Part shown: positions 36,269 to 44,491 of the stretch, piece after piece
Numbering within the stretch: the stretch's first letter is position 1
How the letters are laid out: the number at the start of each line of letters is the position of its first letter
NCBI RefSeq assembly: GCF_016125515.1
Contig: NZ_WGLO01000001.1
Span: forward strand, 124,001-188,000
Origin: Hyphomonas sp.
Lineage (GTDB): Bacteria > Pseudomonadota > Alphaproteobacteria > Caulobacterales > Hyphomonadaceae
DNA: 64,000 nt
Direction of reading: 5' to 3'
The notes under the pieces: generated by a model
Seen by the model: the letters and a program-made list of their open reading frames with translations, nothing else
Told to the model about the DNA's origin: nothing
Databases searched by the model: none
Translations under genes and position numbers: made by a program

Positions 36269-36945
36269 ACCTTCGCCGCGCGGCCTTCGGCCTTGCATTG
36301 ATGATGCTGGGGGCCTGCGCGACGCAACCTGCGCCGGTCATCGTCTATGGTCCGCCGGTCGATTACGGCCCGCCAGGCGACGCGCGCAATCCGCCGCAGG
36401 GAACGTTCCAGCCGAATGCCTACCTGCGCCAGTGCCTCGGCATGAGCGTGTCCAACAGCCCGCCCGTCGACGGCGAACGCTGGGTCGTCGATTTCAAACC
36501 GGTGATCGTGGTGGGGCAGGTCGTCATGGTCGCGGTCCCGGTCAATGATGTCTGCCTCGGCTCGGGTATTGGCCTGCGGGGAGGCCGGCCGCATGATGGC
36601 ATTGACTTGATCAGCAACCCTCCCGGCACGATCTACGCCGCTGCCCCGGGCCGGGTGATCGAGATGCGTTGGTCGTCGGGCTACGGAAACCAGGTGCTGA
36701 TCGATCACGGACACGGCGTCTACACCCGCTATGCCCACCTCGACAGTTTCGACCTCGGCCTTCAGCTCGGCGCCGCCATCGGCTATGGCCAGCCGGTCGG
36801 TCTGATGGGCGCCACCGGCAATGCCGAAGGGCCGCACCTCCATTTCGAGATCCTGACCGGCAATTACGACAACCCGCTCGGCTCAAAGGGTCTTGTGCCG
36901 CAGGATCCGTTCAGCTTCCCAGCCTACACCGATCTGGGCTATTGA
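36265..36945 (+). CDS. M23 family metallopeptidase lipoprotein
   Basis: A 226-residue envelope lipoprotein (lipobox MLGAC, Cys about residue 18) with a C-terminal LytM/M23 zinc-peptidase domain that cuts peptidoglycan cross-links. All ligands and catalytic residues are present: His110 and Asp114 (RPHDGIDL), His158 (RYAHLD), His191 and His193 (PHLHFE), so it is probably an active enzyme rather than a degenerate activator. The GTG start overlaps the monooxygenase stop. The pairing with a flavin monooxygenase is unexplained. Confidence 0.9.
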   Translation: MNLRRAAFGLALMMLGACATQPAPVIVYGPPVDYGPPGDARNPPQGTFQPNAYLRQCLGMSVSNSPPVDGERWVVDFKPVIVVGQVVMVAVPVNDVCLGSGIGLRGGRPHDGIDLISNPPGTIYAAAPGRVIEMRWSSGYGNQVLIDHGHGVYTRYAHLDSFDLGLQLGAAIGYGQPVGLMGATGNAEGPHLHFEILTGNYDNPLGSKGLVPQDPFSFPAYTDLGY

Positions 36946-36964
36946 GGCGGCGGAGGAAAATGAC

Positions 36965-37558
36965 ATGCCCCGCCACGCATTGATCGCGGCTGCACGCCGC
37001 ATGGGACTGGCCCTGCTTGCTGCCGCGCTGCTGACGGGCTGCGCCTGCTTCCCATCCTTGGCGCCCGCAGCGGCGCCCACCACCGCGCAGACCGGCACGT
37101 TCGGCGCGCTCGCCGGCCTTGCCGGCCGGACCTGGCGCAGCGAAGCGGCCGGCGAGGGCAAGGCCGGCCCGGCCGACATCTCCGCCTGGAGCTGGGACCT
37201 CGGCGGGCGTGTGCTGGTCAACCGGCATGCGCTGGAAGACGGTTCCTATGGCGGCGTCACTTATGTCTATGAGAACGCTCAGACCGGTAGCCTCGACTAT
37301 GTCTATGTCACCAGCGCCGGCTTCCACACGACCGGCACTTTCGTGCTCGGCGAAGATGGCAGCTGGACCGCCGAAGAGGCGGTGACCGGCCATGAAACGA
37401 TCACCCGTGTACGCTCCACCGGCCGCATCCAGCCGGACGGACGCATGGCGATGGTGTCGGAATATCTCGCCAAGGATGTCTGGTCGCCGGGCCGCAATGT
37501 TGTCTATTCCGAAGTCCGGGCCAAGGTTCCGAAGGTTACAGGCCAGCTCACCGAATGA
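36965..37558 (+). CDS. Lipoprotein of unknown function
   Basis: A 197-residue lipoprotein (lipobox LLTGC, Cys about residue 22), with a short Ala/Pro/Thr linker and a beta-rich domain starting LAGLAGRTWRSE. The layout (LAGxxW..., WDLGGRVLVNRH, regularly spaced strands) resembles small lipocalin-like folds, but I cannot name a family. The start ATG at 36965 sits directly before the signal peptide; the upstream gene ends 19 bases earlier. Its stop overlaps the next start (ATGA), so translation of the two is coupled. Confidence 0.72.
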   Translation: MPRHALIAAARRMGLALLAAALLTGCACFPSLAPAAAPTTAQTGTFGALAGLAGRTWRSEAAGEGKAGPADISAWSWDLGGRVLVNRHALEDGSYGGVTYVYENAQTGSLDYVYVTSAGFHTTGTFVLGEDGSWTAEEAVTGHETITRVRSTGRIQPDGRMAMVSEYLAKDVWSPGRNVVYSEVRAKVPKVTGQLTE

Positions 37559-38226
37559 AAGGGCGGTTCATCGATCCCGCCGAGATCGTCCGGGCCTACC
37601 GCGATCCTCTGTCCTTGGCCAGTCTCGCCGTCGACCTGCTGCCCATCTTCGCGGTGATCGCTTTCGGCTGGAGCGCGACACCGCTGGTGGCGCTCTACTG
37701 GCTCGAAAACCTCGTGATCGGCGTGTTCACTGTGGCGCGGATGATCGGCACGGCTTTCGCCAATGTCGGCAACCTTCTGGGCGCCGTGTTCATGGCGCCG
37801 TTCTTCACGGTCCACTATGGCGGCTTCTGCTACGGTCACGGCGTGTTCCTGGCGGTCTTCGCGGGCCAGGATGATTTTCCGTCCCCGGAGGGTCTGCTGC
37901 GCTGGGCTCTCGGCACCGCGCCGCAGATGGTCTGGTTCGTCGGCGCCGTCTTCGCCGTCAGTCTTCTCTACTATGTTGTCGAGTTCATCGGGCGCGGCGA
38001 ATACCGGACCGCCAGTCTCGACCAGGAGATGGCCTCGCCCTATGGCCGCATCGTCACGCTGCACATCGCCATCATCCTCGGGGCAGGGATCGCCTTCGGA
38101 CTTGGCCAGCCGCTGCTCGGCGTGCTGCTGCTGATCCTCATCCGCGTGGTCTTTGGCATCCTCATGACCCTTCGCCGCCGCCGCAAGCGGGACGCGGGGC
38201 TCCCAACGGTCAGTATCCCGACATGA
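37555..38226 (+). CDS. DUF6498-type integral membrane protein
   Basis: A 223-residue protein with about five hydrophobic helices. The motif region ALYWLENLVIGVFTVARM and FFTVHYGGFCYGHGVF identifies the DUF6498 family, of unknown function. Conserved Glu, His and Cys within membrane segments suggest metal or small-ligand handling, but this is speculation. It is coupled by four-base overlaps to both neighbours, a lipoprotein and a TRIC channel. Confidence 0.82.
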   Translation: MKGRFIDPAEIVRAYRDPLSLASLAVDLLPIFAVIAFGWSATPLVALYWLENLVIGVFTVARMIGTAFANVGNLLGAVFMAPFFTVHYGGFCYGHGVFLAVFAGQDDFPSPEGLLRWALGTAPQMVWFVGAVFAVSLLYYVVEFIGRGEYRTASLDQEMASPYGRIVTLHIAIILGAGIAFGLGQPLLGVLLLILIRVVFGILMTLRRRRKRDAGLPTVSIPT

Positions 38227-38855
38227 CCCCCATCCTGATCCTTGATTATGCCGGAATCGCACTGTTTGCTGCGACTGGGGCGCTGGCGGCGTCGCGCAAG
38301 CAGCTCGACATCATCGGCTTCCTGTTCTTCGCCGGCATGACTGCGGTGGGCGGCGGCACCGTGCGCGACCTGATCCTTGGCGTTCCGGTCTTCTGGGTCG
38401 CAAACCCCGTCTATCTGGTCGTCTGCGCCGTGACGGCGGTGGTCGTGTTCCTGACGGCTCACCTGTTCGAGTCGCGTTACAAACTGTTGCTCTGGCTCGA
38501 TGCGGTGGGGCTTGCCGCTTATTGCGTGTTCGGGGCCTGGAAGGCGCTGGACGTGACCGGCGCGCCGTTGGTGGCCATCGTGATGGGCGTGTTGACAGCC
38601 ACCTTCGGCGGCGTGCTGCGCGACCAGCTGGCGGGCGAGCCGTCGGTGCTGCTGCGCCAGGAGATCTATATCACCTGCGCCCTCGTCGGGGCTGGCGCCT
38701 ATGTCGGGCTTGACCTCGCAGGCTTGCCGATGATGTGGGCCGCAGTGCCCGCCGCGATTGTGGCCTTCGCCATCCGGGGCGGGGCGCTGAAATTCGGCTG
38801 GTCGTTCCCGCCCTATAAGGCTCGGCCCGGCCGGAACCCCGAAGATATCCCATGA
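38223..38855 (+). CDS. TRIC-family cation channel (YadS/YicG-like)
   Basis: A 210-residue inner-membrane protein with seven predicted helices in two internally related halves, each containing the family GGG-x-x-RD motif: VGGGTVRDLILGVP and, in the second half, ATFGGVLRDQLAGEP. Prokaryotic TRIC homologues form trimeric monovalent-cation channels. Last gene of the coupled run that starts with the monooxygenase; 69 bases separate it from the TetR gene. Confidence 0.9.
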   Translation: MTPILILDYAGIALFAATGALAASRKQLDIIGFLFFAGMTAVGGGTVRDLILGVPVFWVANPVYLVVCAVTAVVVFLTAHLFESRYKLLLWLDAVGLAAYCVFGAWKALDVTGAPLVAIVMGVLTATFGGVLRDQLAGEPSVLLRQEIYITCALVGAGAYVGLDLAGLPMMWAAVPAAIVAFAIRGGALKFGWSFPPYKARPGRNPEDIP

Positions 38856-38924
38856 AGGGAACAAAGTTGACGCTTCATGACGCGGGGTGCAAGGTGATTC
38901 CTGAGTGAGTTCAGGGCACAAAGC

Positions 38925-39548
38925 ATGGCAGATATCGGGACGGACACGCGCACCGGCGGCAAACGGGCGAACACCAAAGCCGCCAACCGGCGCGCGATCC
39001 TGACGGCAGCGCGGCGGGTGTTCGCGCTGATCGGCTACGAAGCGACCACCGTGCGCGACATCATCCGCGAGACCGATCTCGCCTCGGGCACGTTCTACAA
39101 TTACTTCAAGTCGAAGGAGGAAGTCTTCCAGGCCATCGCCGAGGACTCGACGCAGCGATTCCGGACGCACCTGTCCGAAGTTCGGGCCCGCACGTCTTCG
39201 CTTGAAGACTATATCGAGAATGCGTTCCGGGCCTATTTCAGCTTCATCGCGGAAGAGAACGAAGAGGCCATCAAGGCAGGTGCGCCGCACCTGGCGCTGA
39301 TGGGCGTTCGAGTCGACACGCCGGAAATGCTGGCCGTGGCCGAAGAGATCCGGGCGGATCTGGAAGTCGCCCTGTCGGGCGGCGCAGCAGCGGGGCTGGA
39401 CCTTGAATACCTGACCGCAGCGGCTATCGGCATCGCCCGCGAGATGGGCGATTACATGCTGCAGCGCCGGCCGGTCGATGTGGAAGGGGCAACGCGGTTT
39501 GCCTCCAGCCTCGTGCTGGCGGGGTCGCGGGCCATGGTGGCCCTCTAG
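38925..39548 (+). CDS. TetR-family transcriptional regulator
   Basis: A 207-residue repressor-type regulator. The N-terminal helix-turn-helix (about 23-70) reads RRAILTAARRVFALIGYEAT then LASGTFYNYFKSKEEVF, the standard TetR pattern. The C-terminal domain is the variable ligand-binding helical bundle. Same-strand neighbours are an HSL-type esterase and a quinone oxidoreductase, its likely targets; lipids or acyl-CoA are plausible inducers. I saw no clear palindromic operator in the 69 bases upstream. Confidence 0.9.
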   Translation: MADIGTDTRTGGKRANTKAANRRAILTAARRVFALIGYEATTVRDIIRETDLASGTFYNYFKSKEEVFQAIAEDSTQRFRTHLSEVRARTSSLEDYIENAFRAYFSFIAEENEEAIKAGAPHLALMGVRVDTPEMLAVAEEIRADLEVALSGGAAAGLDLEYLTAAAIGIAREMGDYMLQRRPVDVEGATRFASSLVLAGSRAMVAL

Positions 39549-39647
39549 CGGGCGCCCGCCGCTCCCAATGTGCCCCTCGCGGCACCTCTTGGCGGCGCGG
39601 TCGAAGCGCCTCATCATTGTGATCAAACCCCAAAGGATTCTACCGAT

Positions 39648-40697
39648 ATGAGCCTGCAACGCCTGCTTGCGAAGACATTTGCCAGCCTGCCCGGGAACCT
39701 GATCGTCAAACTGTCCGGCGGTGAGCCGGTCACCATCGAAGGCCGGACGCTGGAGCCCCAGCTGCAGATGATGGCTTGGAATGGCCGTGCGGCGCCGCCG
39801 CTGTCCTCGCTGCCGGCAGAGACCGTGCAGGAAGCCGTGAAGGCGCAGCTGGCGCTGCTGGCGGACGTGGCCAGCGAAGGCGCTGGTGTCTCGGACGTGG
39901 CCATCCCCGGCCCGGACGGCAACACCATCCCCGCGCGCCTCTATCGTCCCTCATCGCAGGACCCGCGCCATCCGCTGATCGTCTATTTCCACATGGGCGG
40001 CGGGGTGATCGGCGATCTCGATACCTGCCACGCCTGGTGCGCGATGCTGGCGCTCGGGTCGCAGGCGCCGGTCCTGTCGGTCGACTACCGTCTTGCGCCG
40101 CAGCACATCTTCCCGGCCGGGCTGAATGATTGCATCGCGGCTTACAAGTGGGGCGTGGCGAACGCGCCGCGCTTCGGTGCGCCGGCCGGCAAGGCGGCCG
40201 TGGGCGGCGACAGCATGGGCGGCAATTTCTCCGCCATCATCAGCCAGCTGATGAAGCGCGAAGGCGGTCCGCTGCCGGCGCTGCAATTGCTGATCTATCC
40301 GGCGATCGATATTTCGAAGGACTACCGCTCCAAGAAGGCGTTCGCGAACACGTTCTCGCTGAGCCAGGACACGATGGACTGGTTCATGGCGCAATATCTG
40401 CCGCCCGGCTTCGACCTGACAGACCTGCGCGTCTCGCCGGGGCAGGAGCGCGACCTCTCCGGCCTGCCGCCTGCCGTTGTTATCACCGCCGGGCACGATC
40501 CGCTGTCGGATGAGGGCGACGAGTATGCTGCGCGCCTGAATGCCGCCGGCGTGCCCGTGGTGCACAAGCGCTATGACAGCCTCGCCCATGCCTTCACGGC
40601 CTTTACCTTCATCTCACCCGGCTCGCGGGCGGCTTGCCGCGAGATTGCCGAGATGGTGCACGATGTGTTCGCCAAGGCGGCGCGCGTGCCGGTATGA
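39648..40697 (+). CDS. HSL-family alpha/beta hydrolase (esterase)
   Basis: A 349-residue esterase of the hormone-sensitive-lipase branch. The nucleophile elbow is GGDSMGGN with Ser189. The oxyanion-hole motif, usually HGGG, is HMGGG here (115-119), an inserted Met after His. The acid and base are in ITAGHDPLSDEG and DSLAHAFTAF. The ATG at 39648 fits the family N-terminus better than the earlier frame opening. Its TGA overlaps the start of the quinone oxidoreductase (ATGA), so the two are coupled. Confidence 0.88.
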   Translation: MSLQRLLAKTFASLPGNLIVKLSGGEPVTIEGRTLEPQLQMMAWNGRAAPPLSSLPAETVQEAVKAQLALLADVASEGAGVSDVAIPGPDGNTIPARLYRPSSQDPRHPLIVYFHMGGGVIGDLDTCHAWCAMLALGSQAPVLSVDYRLAPQHIFPAGLNDCIAAYKWGVANAPRFGAPAGKAAVGGDSMGGNFSAIISQLMKREGGPLPALQLLIYPAIDISKDYRSKKAFANTFSLSQDTMDWFMAQYLPPGFDLTDLRVSPGQERDLSGLPPAVVITAGHDPLSDEGDEYAARLNAAGVPVVHKRYDSLAHAFTAFTFISPGSRAACREIAEMVHDVFAKAARVPV

Positions 40698-41665
40698 AGG
40701 CGCTGGTCTGTAGCGCGCTGCTGCCGGACTATGCGGGCGTTGGCCTTGAGGACCGTCCGGTTCCCGAGCCCGGCCCGCATGAAGTGCGTATCCGGATCAA
40801 GGCCGCCAGCCTGAACTTTCCCGACCTCCTGATGACGGAGGGCAAGTACCAGCTGAAGCCGGACCTGCCCTTCGTGATGGGCATGGAATTCGCGGGCGTC
40901 ATCGATGCTGTGGGTGAAGGCGTGACCGGCTTTGCGCCGGGCGATGAAGTATCCGGCGGGAACCGGATCGGTGCGTTCACCGAATATGCGGTAGTGCCTG
41001 CGGCAACGGTACGCCGGAAGCCGGCTGCGATCAGCTTTGCGGCGGCTGCGTCCTACAGCGCCGCTTATCTCACCGCTTATGTCTCGCTGGTGCGGCGGGG
41101 CAATCTGCAGAAAGGTGAGACGCTGCTGGTGCACGGCGCCAGCGGCGGTGTGGGTCTTGCGGCGGTCGATGTGGGCCGTCTCCTGGGCGCGAAAGTCATC
41201 GCCACATCGGCCTCTGCGTTGAAGCGTGAAATCCTGAAAGCCTACGGGGCCGATCACGTGCTGCCGGATTCCGGCTTCCGCGAGGCCGTGAAGGACCTGA
41301 CCGGCGGGCGCGGGGCGGACGTGATCTTCGATCCGGTCGGCGGCGATGTGTTCGACGAGAGCGTGCGCTGCATTGCCTTCGACGGCCGTCTGCTGGTCAT
41401 CGGCTTCACCTCCGGACGTATTCCGTCCGTGAACGTCAACATGCCCCTGATCAAGGGCTTCTCGGTGGTCGGGGTGCGCGCCGGGGAATATGGCCGCCAG
41501 TTCCCGGAGCGGGGCCGCGAGAACATGGAAACGATCTGGAAATGGGCCGAGGAGGGCAAGGTGCATCCGCGCATCCATGCTGAAGTGCTGCTCAGCGACT
41601 GGCGCCGCGCCTTTGAAATGATGCGCGACCGCGAAATCGTCGGCAAGGTTGCGATCGTGATGTGA
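40694..41665 (+). CDS. NADPH:quinone oxidoreductase-like zinc-free MDR
   Basis: A 323-residue medium-chain reductase. The N-terminal half has the GroES-like fold (KAASLNFPDLLMTEGKY, GMEFAGVIDAVGEGV) without the zinc-binding cysteines of alcohol dehydrogenases. The nucleotide motif is HGASGGVGLAAVDVGRLLGA. The TGGRGADVIFDPVGG block is typical of quinone oxidoreductase or crotonyl-CoA-reductase relatives. Start ATG at 40694 overlaps the esterase stop. It converges on the four-helix membrane protein gene with no gap. Confidence 0.9.
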   Translation: MKALVCSALLPDYAGVGLEDRPVPEPGPHEVRIRIKAASLNFPDLLMTEGKYQLKPDLPFVMGMEFAGVIDAVGEGVTGFAPGDEVSGGNRIGAFTEYAVVPAATVRRKPAAISFAAAASYSAAYLTAYVSLVRRGNLQKGETLLVHGASGGVGLAAVDVGRLLGAKVIATSASALKREILKAYGADHVLPDSGFREAVKDLTGGRGADVIFDPVGGDVFDESVRCIAFDGRLLVIGFTSGRIPSVNVNMPLIKGFSVVGVRAGEYGRQFPERGRENMETIWKWAEEGKVHPRIHAEVLLSDWRRAFEMMRDREIVGKVAIVM

Positions 41666-42673
41666 TCAGAGCCGGTAATTGATCGACTTCGACGCGTCGC
41701 AGAATTCCTCAAGCTCGCCCAACGCGATGCGCTCCATCTGCGGCACGACCACGTCCAGGCTCGCCCCGCGTTCGATGCGGCGTTCTACTTCGGCAATGTC
41801 TTCCCGGTAGCGCACGAAACGGGCGGCCGAGGGCTCGGTCAGCGAAGCGCTGTCGAGCACGGTCTTCGAGATCGACAAAACGAAGGCCGAGATGGCGAGG
41901 AAGTCGACCCAGGCGTTCAGCGTCACCGGCATGCCGGGCACGATCTTGCCGAGCAGCGACAACAGCACCAGACAGGCGCCGGAGAAGTAGAGAATATCGG
42001 CGGCCGAGTGGAAGGCGCGGCGATTCTCGCGCAGGCGGTGGAGTTCCGCCGCGGCGAAACGGTCCTGGTACAGCAACCGCAGTTCGCGGAAAGCTGTCGT
42101 CGCCTCGGCCACGATGTCCGGGTTGGCCGGGCCGGGGCCGGGCGCCGGCACGTGCACGCATTTCTCGGGCACGAAGGCTTCGAAGATCGAGATGCCCATG
42201 TTCAACTCGCTCTCGAGCTTGGCGAGCTCCTCGGAGGTCAACCGCTTGGCACGGGCGGCGAGTTCGTCTTCATCGCGGGCCGTGGCGGCCAGTGCGTAGG
42301 CCTGGAACTTGATCGACCGCAGCCGTTCGCAGGCAAAGCGGTTGACCAGCCATTTGCTCTTGAGCTGCGCCACAAGGGAGAAGATCTGGGCCACGATGCC
42401 AATCGCGGCAGACACGGCCGCCGCGATGCTGACAAACGGGTTGGAGGCGCCCTTGAACAGCAGGGCCTCTGCAATGGTGTAAATGGCACTGCTGCCGATC
42501 AGGACCATCGAGACGAGGCCCAGCCGGTGGAAAATCTTCTTGCCGGCGACCGACAGCACTTCATGGCGCATGAAGGCCGTTTCGATCGCCTCGTTCTTCA
42601 GGAGGGGGGTGATGTTGGGAAAGCGCTCCAGCATGGCCGGGCTGGGAAAGACGTCCCGGTTCGGTTGCTGCAT
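41666..42673 (-). CDS. Four-helix membrane protein with tandem SLATT/DUF4231-like halves
   Basis: A 335-residue membrane protein. Two helical pairs (about 51-73 with 79-103, and 225-243 with 253-275) are each followed by a basic, aromatic cytosolic stretch (SKWLVNRFACERLRS; later ARFVRYREDIAEVERRIE). That arrangement looks like a duplicated SLATT or DUF4231 unit, two-helix domains predicted to form pores in some nucleotide-signalling defence systems. The resemblance is by eye and weak. No nucleotide cyclase, SLOG or nuclease partner is adjacent. The gene stands alone between a convergent oxidoreductase and an SDR gene. Confidence 0.7.
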   Translation of the reverse strand: MQQPNRDVFPSPAMLERFPNITPLLKNEAIETAFMRHEVLSVAGKKIFHRLGLVSMVLIGSSAIYTIAEALLFKGASNPFVSIAAAVSAAIGIVAQIFSLVAQLKSKWLVNRFACERLRSIKFQAYALAATARDEDELAARAKRLTSEELAKLESELNMGISIFEAFVPEKCVHVPAPGPGPANPDIVAEATTAFRELRLLYQDRFAAAELHRLRENRRAFHSAADILYFSGACLVLLSLLGKIVPGMPVTLNAWVDFLAISAFVLSISKTVLDSASLTEPSAARFVRYREDIAEVERRIERGASLDVVVPQMERIALGELEEFCDASKSINYRL

Positions 42674-42733
42674 TCCATACCCCCGTAAAGTGTGCCGCCG
42701 GGCCTCGTGCGTCGGAACCCGGCGGTACCTTGC

Positions 42734-43636
42734 TTATACGGTCCGCTTCGCCTTGTCCTGTGCGTTTGTGGCCTCGATGGCGGCGCGCGCTGCGGCCCAT
42801 TGTTCGTCGCCCCAGCCGGTCAGCATGGAGAAGTTGCCGCCGGAGGCGTTGTACATCGCCCCGTCGATGGCGATGGTCTGGCCGTTGATATACTCGGCGC
42901 CGGGCGCCATCAGCAGTACGGCCAGGTTCACCAGCTCATGCATCTCGCCGACCCTGCCCATCGGATTGGCGACGCCGCGTTCCATCCGCTCGGCGCCCTC
43001 GGCGTCCGGCGACAGGCGTTTGGACATGCCCTCGGTCGGGAAGGGGCCCGGCGCGATGGCATTGAAACGCAGGTTGTAGCGGCCCCACTCGACGGCCAGT
43101 GATTGGGTCATCGTATTGACCGCGGCCTTCGACATGGCAGACGGTACGACGAAGGGCCCGCCATTCCACACCCAGGTGGTGAGAATGGAACAGACGCTGC
43201 CGCGCGTCTTGCCGGCGATCCAGCGTTTGCCGATGTCCTGCGTCATGTAGAACGTGCCGCGGAAGACGATGTTCGAGATGGCATCGAAGCCCCGGATCGA
43301 GAGGTCTTCGGTTCGGCTGATGAAATTGCCGGCGGCATTGTTGATCAGGCCCGTCAGGGGACCTTGCTTCGCCCAGATCTCGTCGTTCATGTCATGAATG
43401 GCTTCGGCCACGCGGATGTCGCAGGCGTGGGGCACGACCTTGCCGCCATGCTTGTCCATCAGTTCTTTGGCGGTCTCTTCGCAGACGCCGCCGCGCCGGC
43501 CGCAGATGTGTACTTCGGCGCCCAGCGCCAGGAAGCCTTCGGCCATTTCCTTGCCGAGGCCGGTGCCGCCGCCAGTGACCAGGATGCGCTCCCCCTTCAT
43601 CAGGCCATCTTTGAACATCAGTTTCGAAGTATCCAT
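42734..43636 (-). CDS. 2,4-dienoyl-CoA-reductase-like SDR
   Basis: A 300-residue classical-size SDR: GGGTGLGKEMAEGF cofactor loop, INNAAGNF, and the C-terminal APGPFPTEGM. The usual YxxxK is altered: the segment reads PSAMSKAAV, with Ser where Tyr would be and the Lys kept. That pattern, with VEWGRYNLRFNAIAPGPF, is characteristic of 2,4-dienoyl-CoA reductases, which degrade unsaturated fatty acids using a different Tyr. The ATG at 43636 starts MDTSKLMFKDGL after GAGGGAGAGAC. The lipid-related neighbours (thioesterases, esterase) agree with this role. Confidence 0.87.
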   Translation of the reverse strand: MDTSKLMFKDGLMKGERILVTGGGTGLGKEMAEGFLALGAEVHICGRRGGVCEETAKELMDKHGGKVVPHACDIRVAEAIHDMNDEIWAKQGPLTGLINNAAGNFISRTEDLSIRGFDAISNIVFRGTFYMTQDIGKRWIAGKTRGSVCSILTTWVWNGGPFVVPSAMSKAAVNTMTQSLAVEWGRYNLRFNAIAPGPFPTEGMSKRLSPDAEGAERMERGVANPMGRVGEMHELVNLAVLLMAPGAEYINGQTIAIDGAMYNASGGNFSMLTGWGDEQWAAARAAIEATNAQDKAKRTV

Positions 43637-43700
43637 TTGTCTCTCCCTCGTCTGCGCAATATCTTGATGGACTATACTGCCACTTTTGCCGGAGACACGC

Positions 43701-44117
43701 ATGAAACGACTGCTGATCGCGGCTGCCCTCGCGTCACTGATGGCCGGTCCGGCCGCCGCAGATTCCTTCGATGTGTTCGGCACCTACCTGCTGCCCAAGG
43801 GCGATTCCTACGTGAAGATTTCCGACTGCGGCGATGGCTCGCCATGCGGGAAAGTCGTCTGGATCAGGGCCGAAGGCCTGCCGTCCGGGAAGACGCCCGA
43901 CACGGTCACCAATGAGAAGGGCGAGCGGATCATGGGCTATCCCTTGCTCAGCGGATTTGACCGCAAGGCGAAGGACTGGCGCGGCGGCAAGATCCACGAT
44001 CCGGTCGAGAGCAAGACTTATGATTCGCGGTTGAGGCGGCTGTCCAATGGCGATCTGGAAGTGAAGGGCTGTATCGGCCCGATCTGCCAGACACAGATCT
44101 GGAAGCCAGTGAGCTAG
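43701..44117 (+). CDS. Secreted DUF2147 protein
   Basis: A 138-residue exported protein: signal peptide MKRLLIAAALASLMAGPAAA, then a small beta-barrel-like domain. GYPLLSGFDRKAKDWRGGKI followed by the IHDPVESKTYDSRL block is the DUF2147 signature. Function of the family is unknown. Cys pairs (SDCGDGSPCGK, KGCIGPICQ) could form disulfides in the periplasm. GGAGAC precedes the ATG by six bases. It ends four bases before the stop of the convergent membrane protein gene. Confidence 0.85.
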   Translation: MKRLLIAAALASLMAGPAAADSFDVFGTYLLPKGDSYVKISDCGDGSPCGKVVWIRAEGLPSGKTPDTVTNEKGERIMGYPLLSGFDRKAKDWRGGKIHDPVESKTYDSRLRRLSNGDLEVKGCIGPICQTQIWKPVS

Positions 44118-44121
44118 GCCG

Positions 44122-44490
44122 TCATTTCCGGCACGGCGAGCGGATCAGGCGCCAGAGCGCCCAGACCGGCAGCACAACGACGAGCCCCGCAAGGGCGGGT
44201 TTCCAGAAGCTCTCCAGGGCCCAGCCGATGGCTGTCAGCGCGCGGTGGACGATGGCCGTGAAGGCGCCGCCCGCATCGAACGTGGCGCCGCCGGGCTTGT
44301 AGTCGAAAGCCAGCACGAAGAAACCGGCGATCGTGCTGAAAAACAGCAGCCGCAAGGCCTGGCCGACGGTCAGGCTGAACGTGCGTACCCAGAAGGATTT
44401 CGGCTCGACCTTGAGCTCGGGCGTGTTGTCAGCTGGCGCGGCCGGGGCCGGTTCGTGTTCAGGGACAAGCGCTTCCGGCGGCGTGGACAT
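44122..44490 (-). CDS. Small two-helix membrane protein
   Basis: A 122-residue protein with an acidic/Pro-rich N-terminus, then two membrane helices (around RLLFFSTIAGFFVLAF and PALAGLVVVLPVWALWRLI). Not recognised. It begins just after the MscS gene ends, on the same strand, and so is the last gene of the TspO-like / MscS unit; an accessory role to the channel is possible but not shown. Confidence 0.65.
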   Translation of the reverse strand: MSTPPEALVPEHEPAPAAPADNTPELKVEPKSFWVRTFSLTVGQALRLLFFSTIAGFFVLAFDYKPGGATFDAGGAFTAIVHRALTAIGWALESFWKPALAGLVVVLPVWALWRLIRSPCRK

Positions 44491-44491
44491 G

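Noticed and set aside
38040-39659. 539-codon antisense frame crossing three sense genes
   Set aside because: Spans the ends of unrelated genes (DUF6498, TRIC, TetR) that are each well supported.
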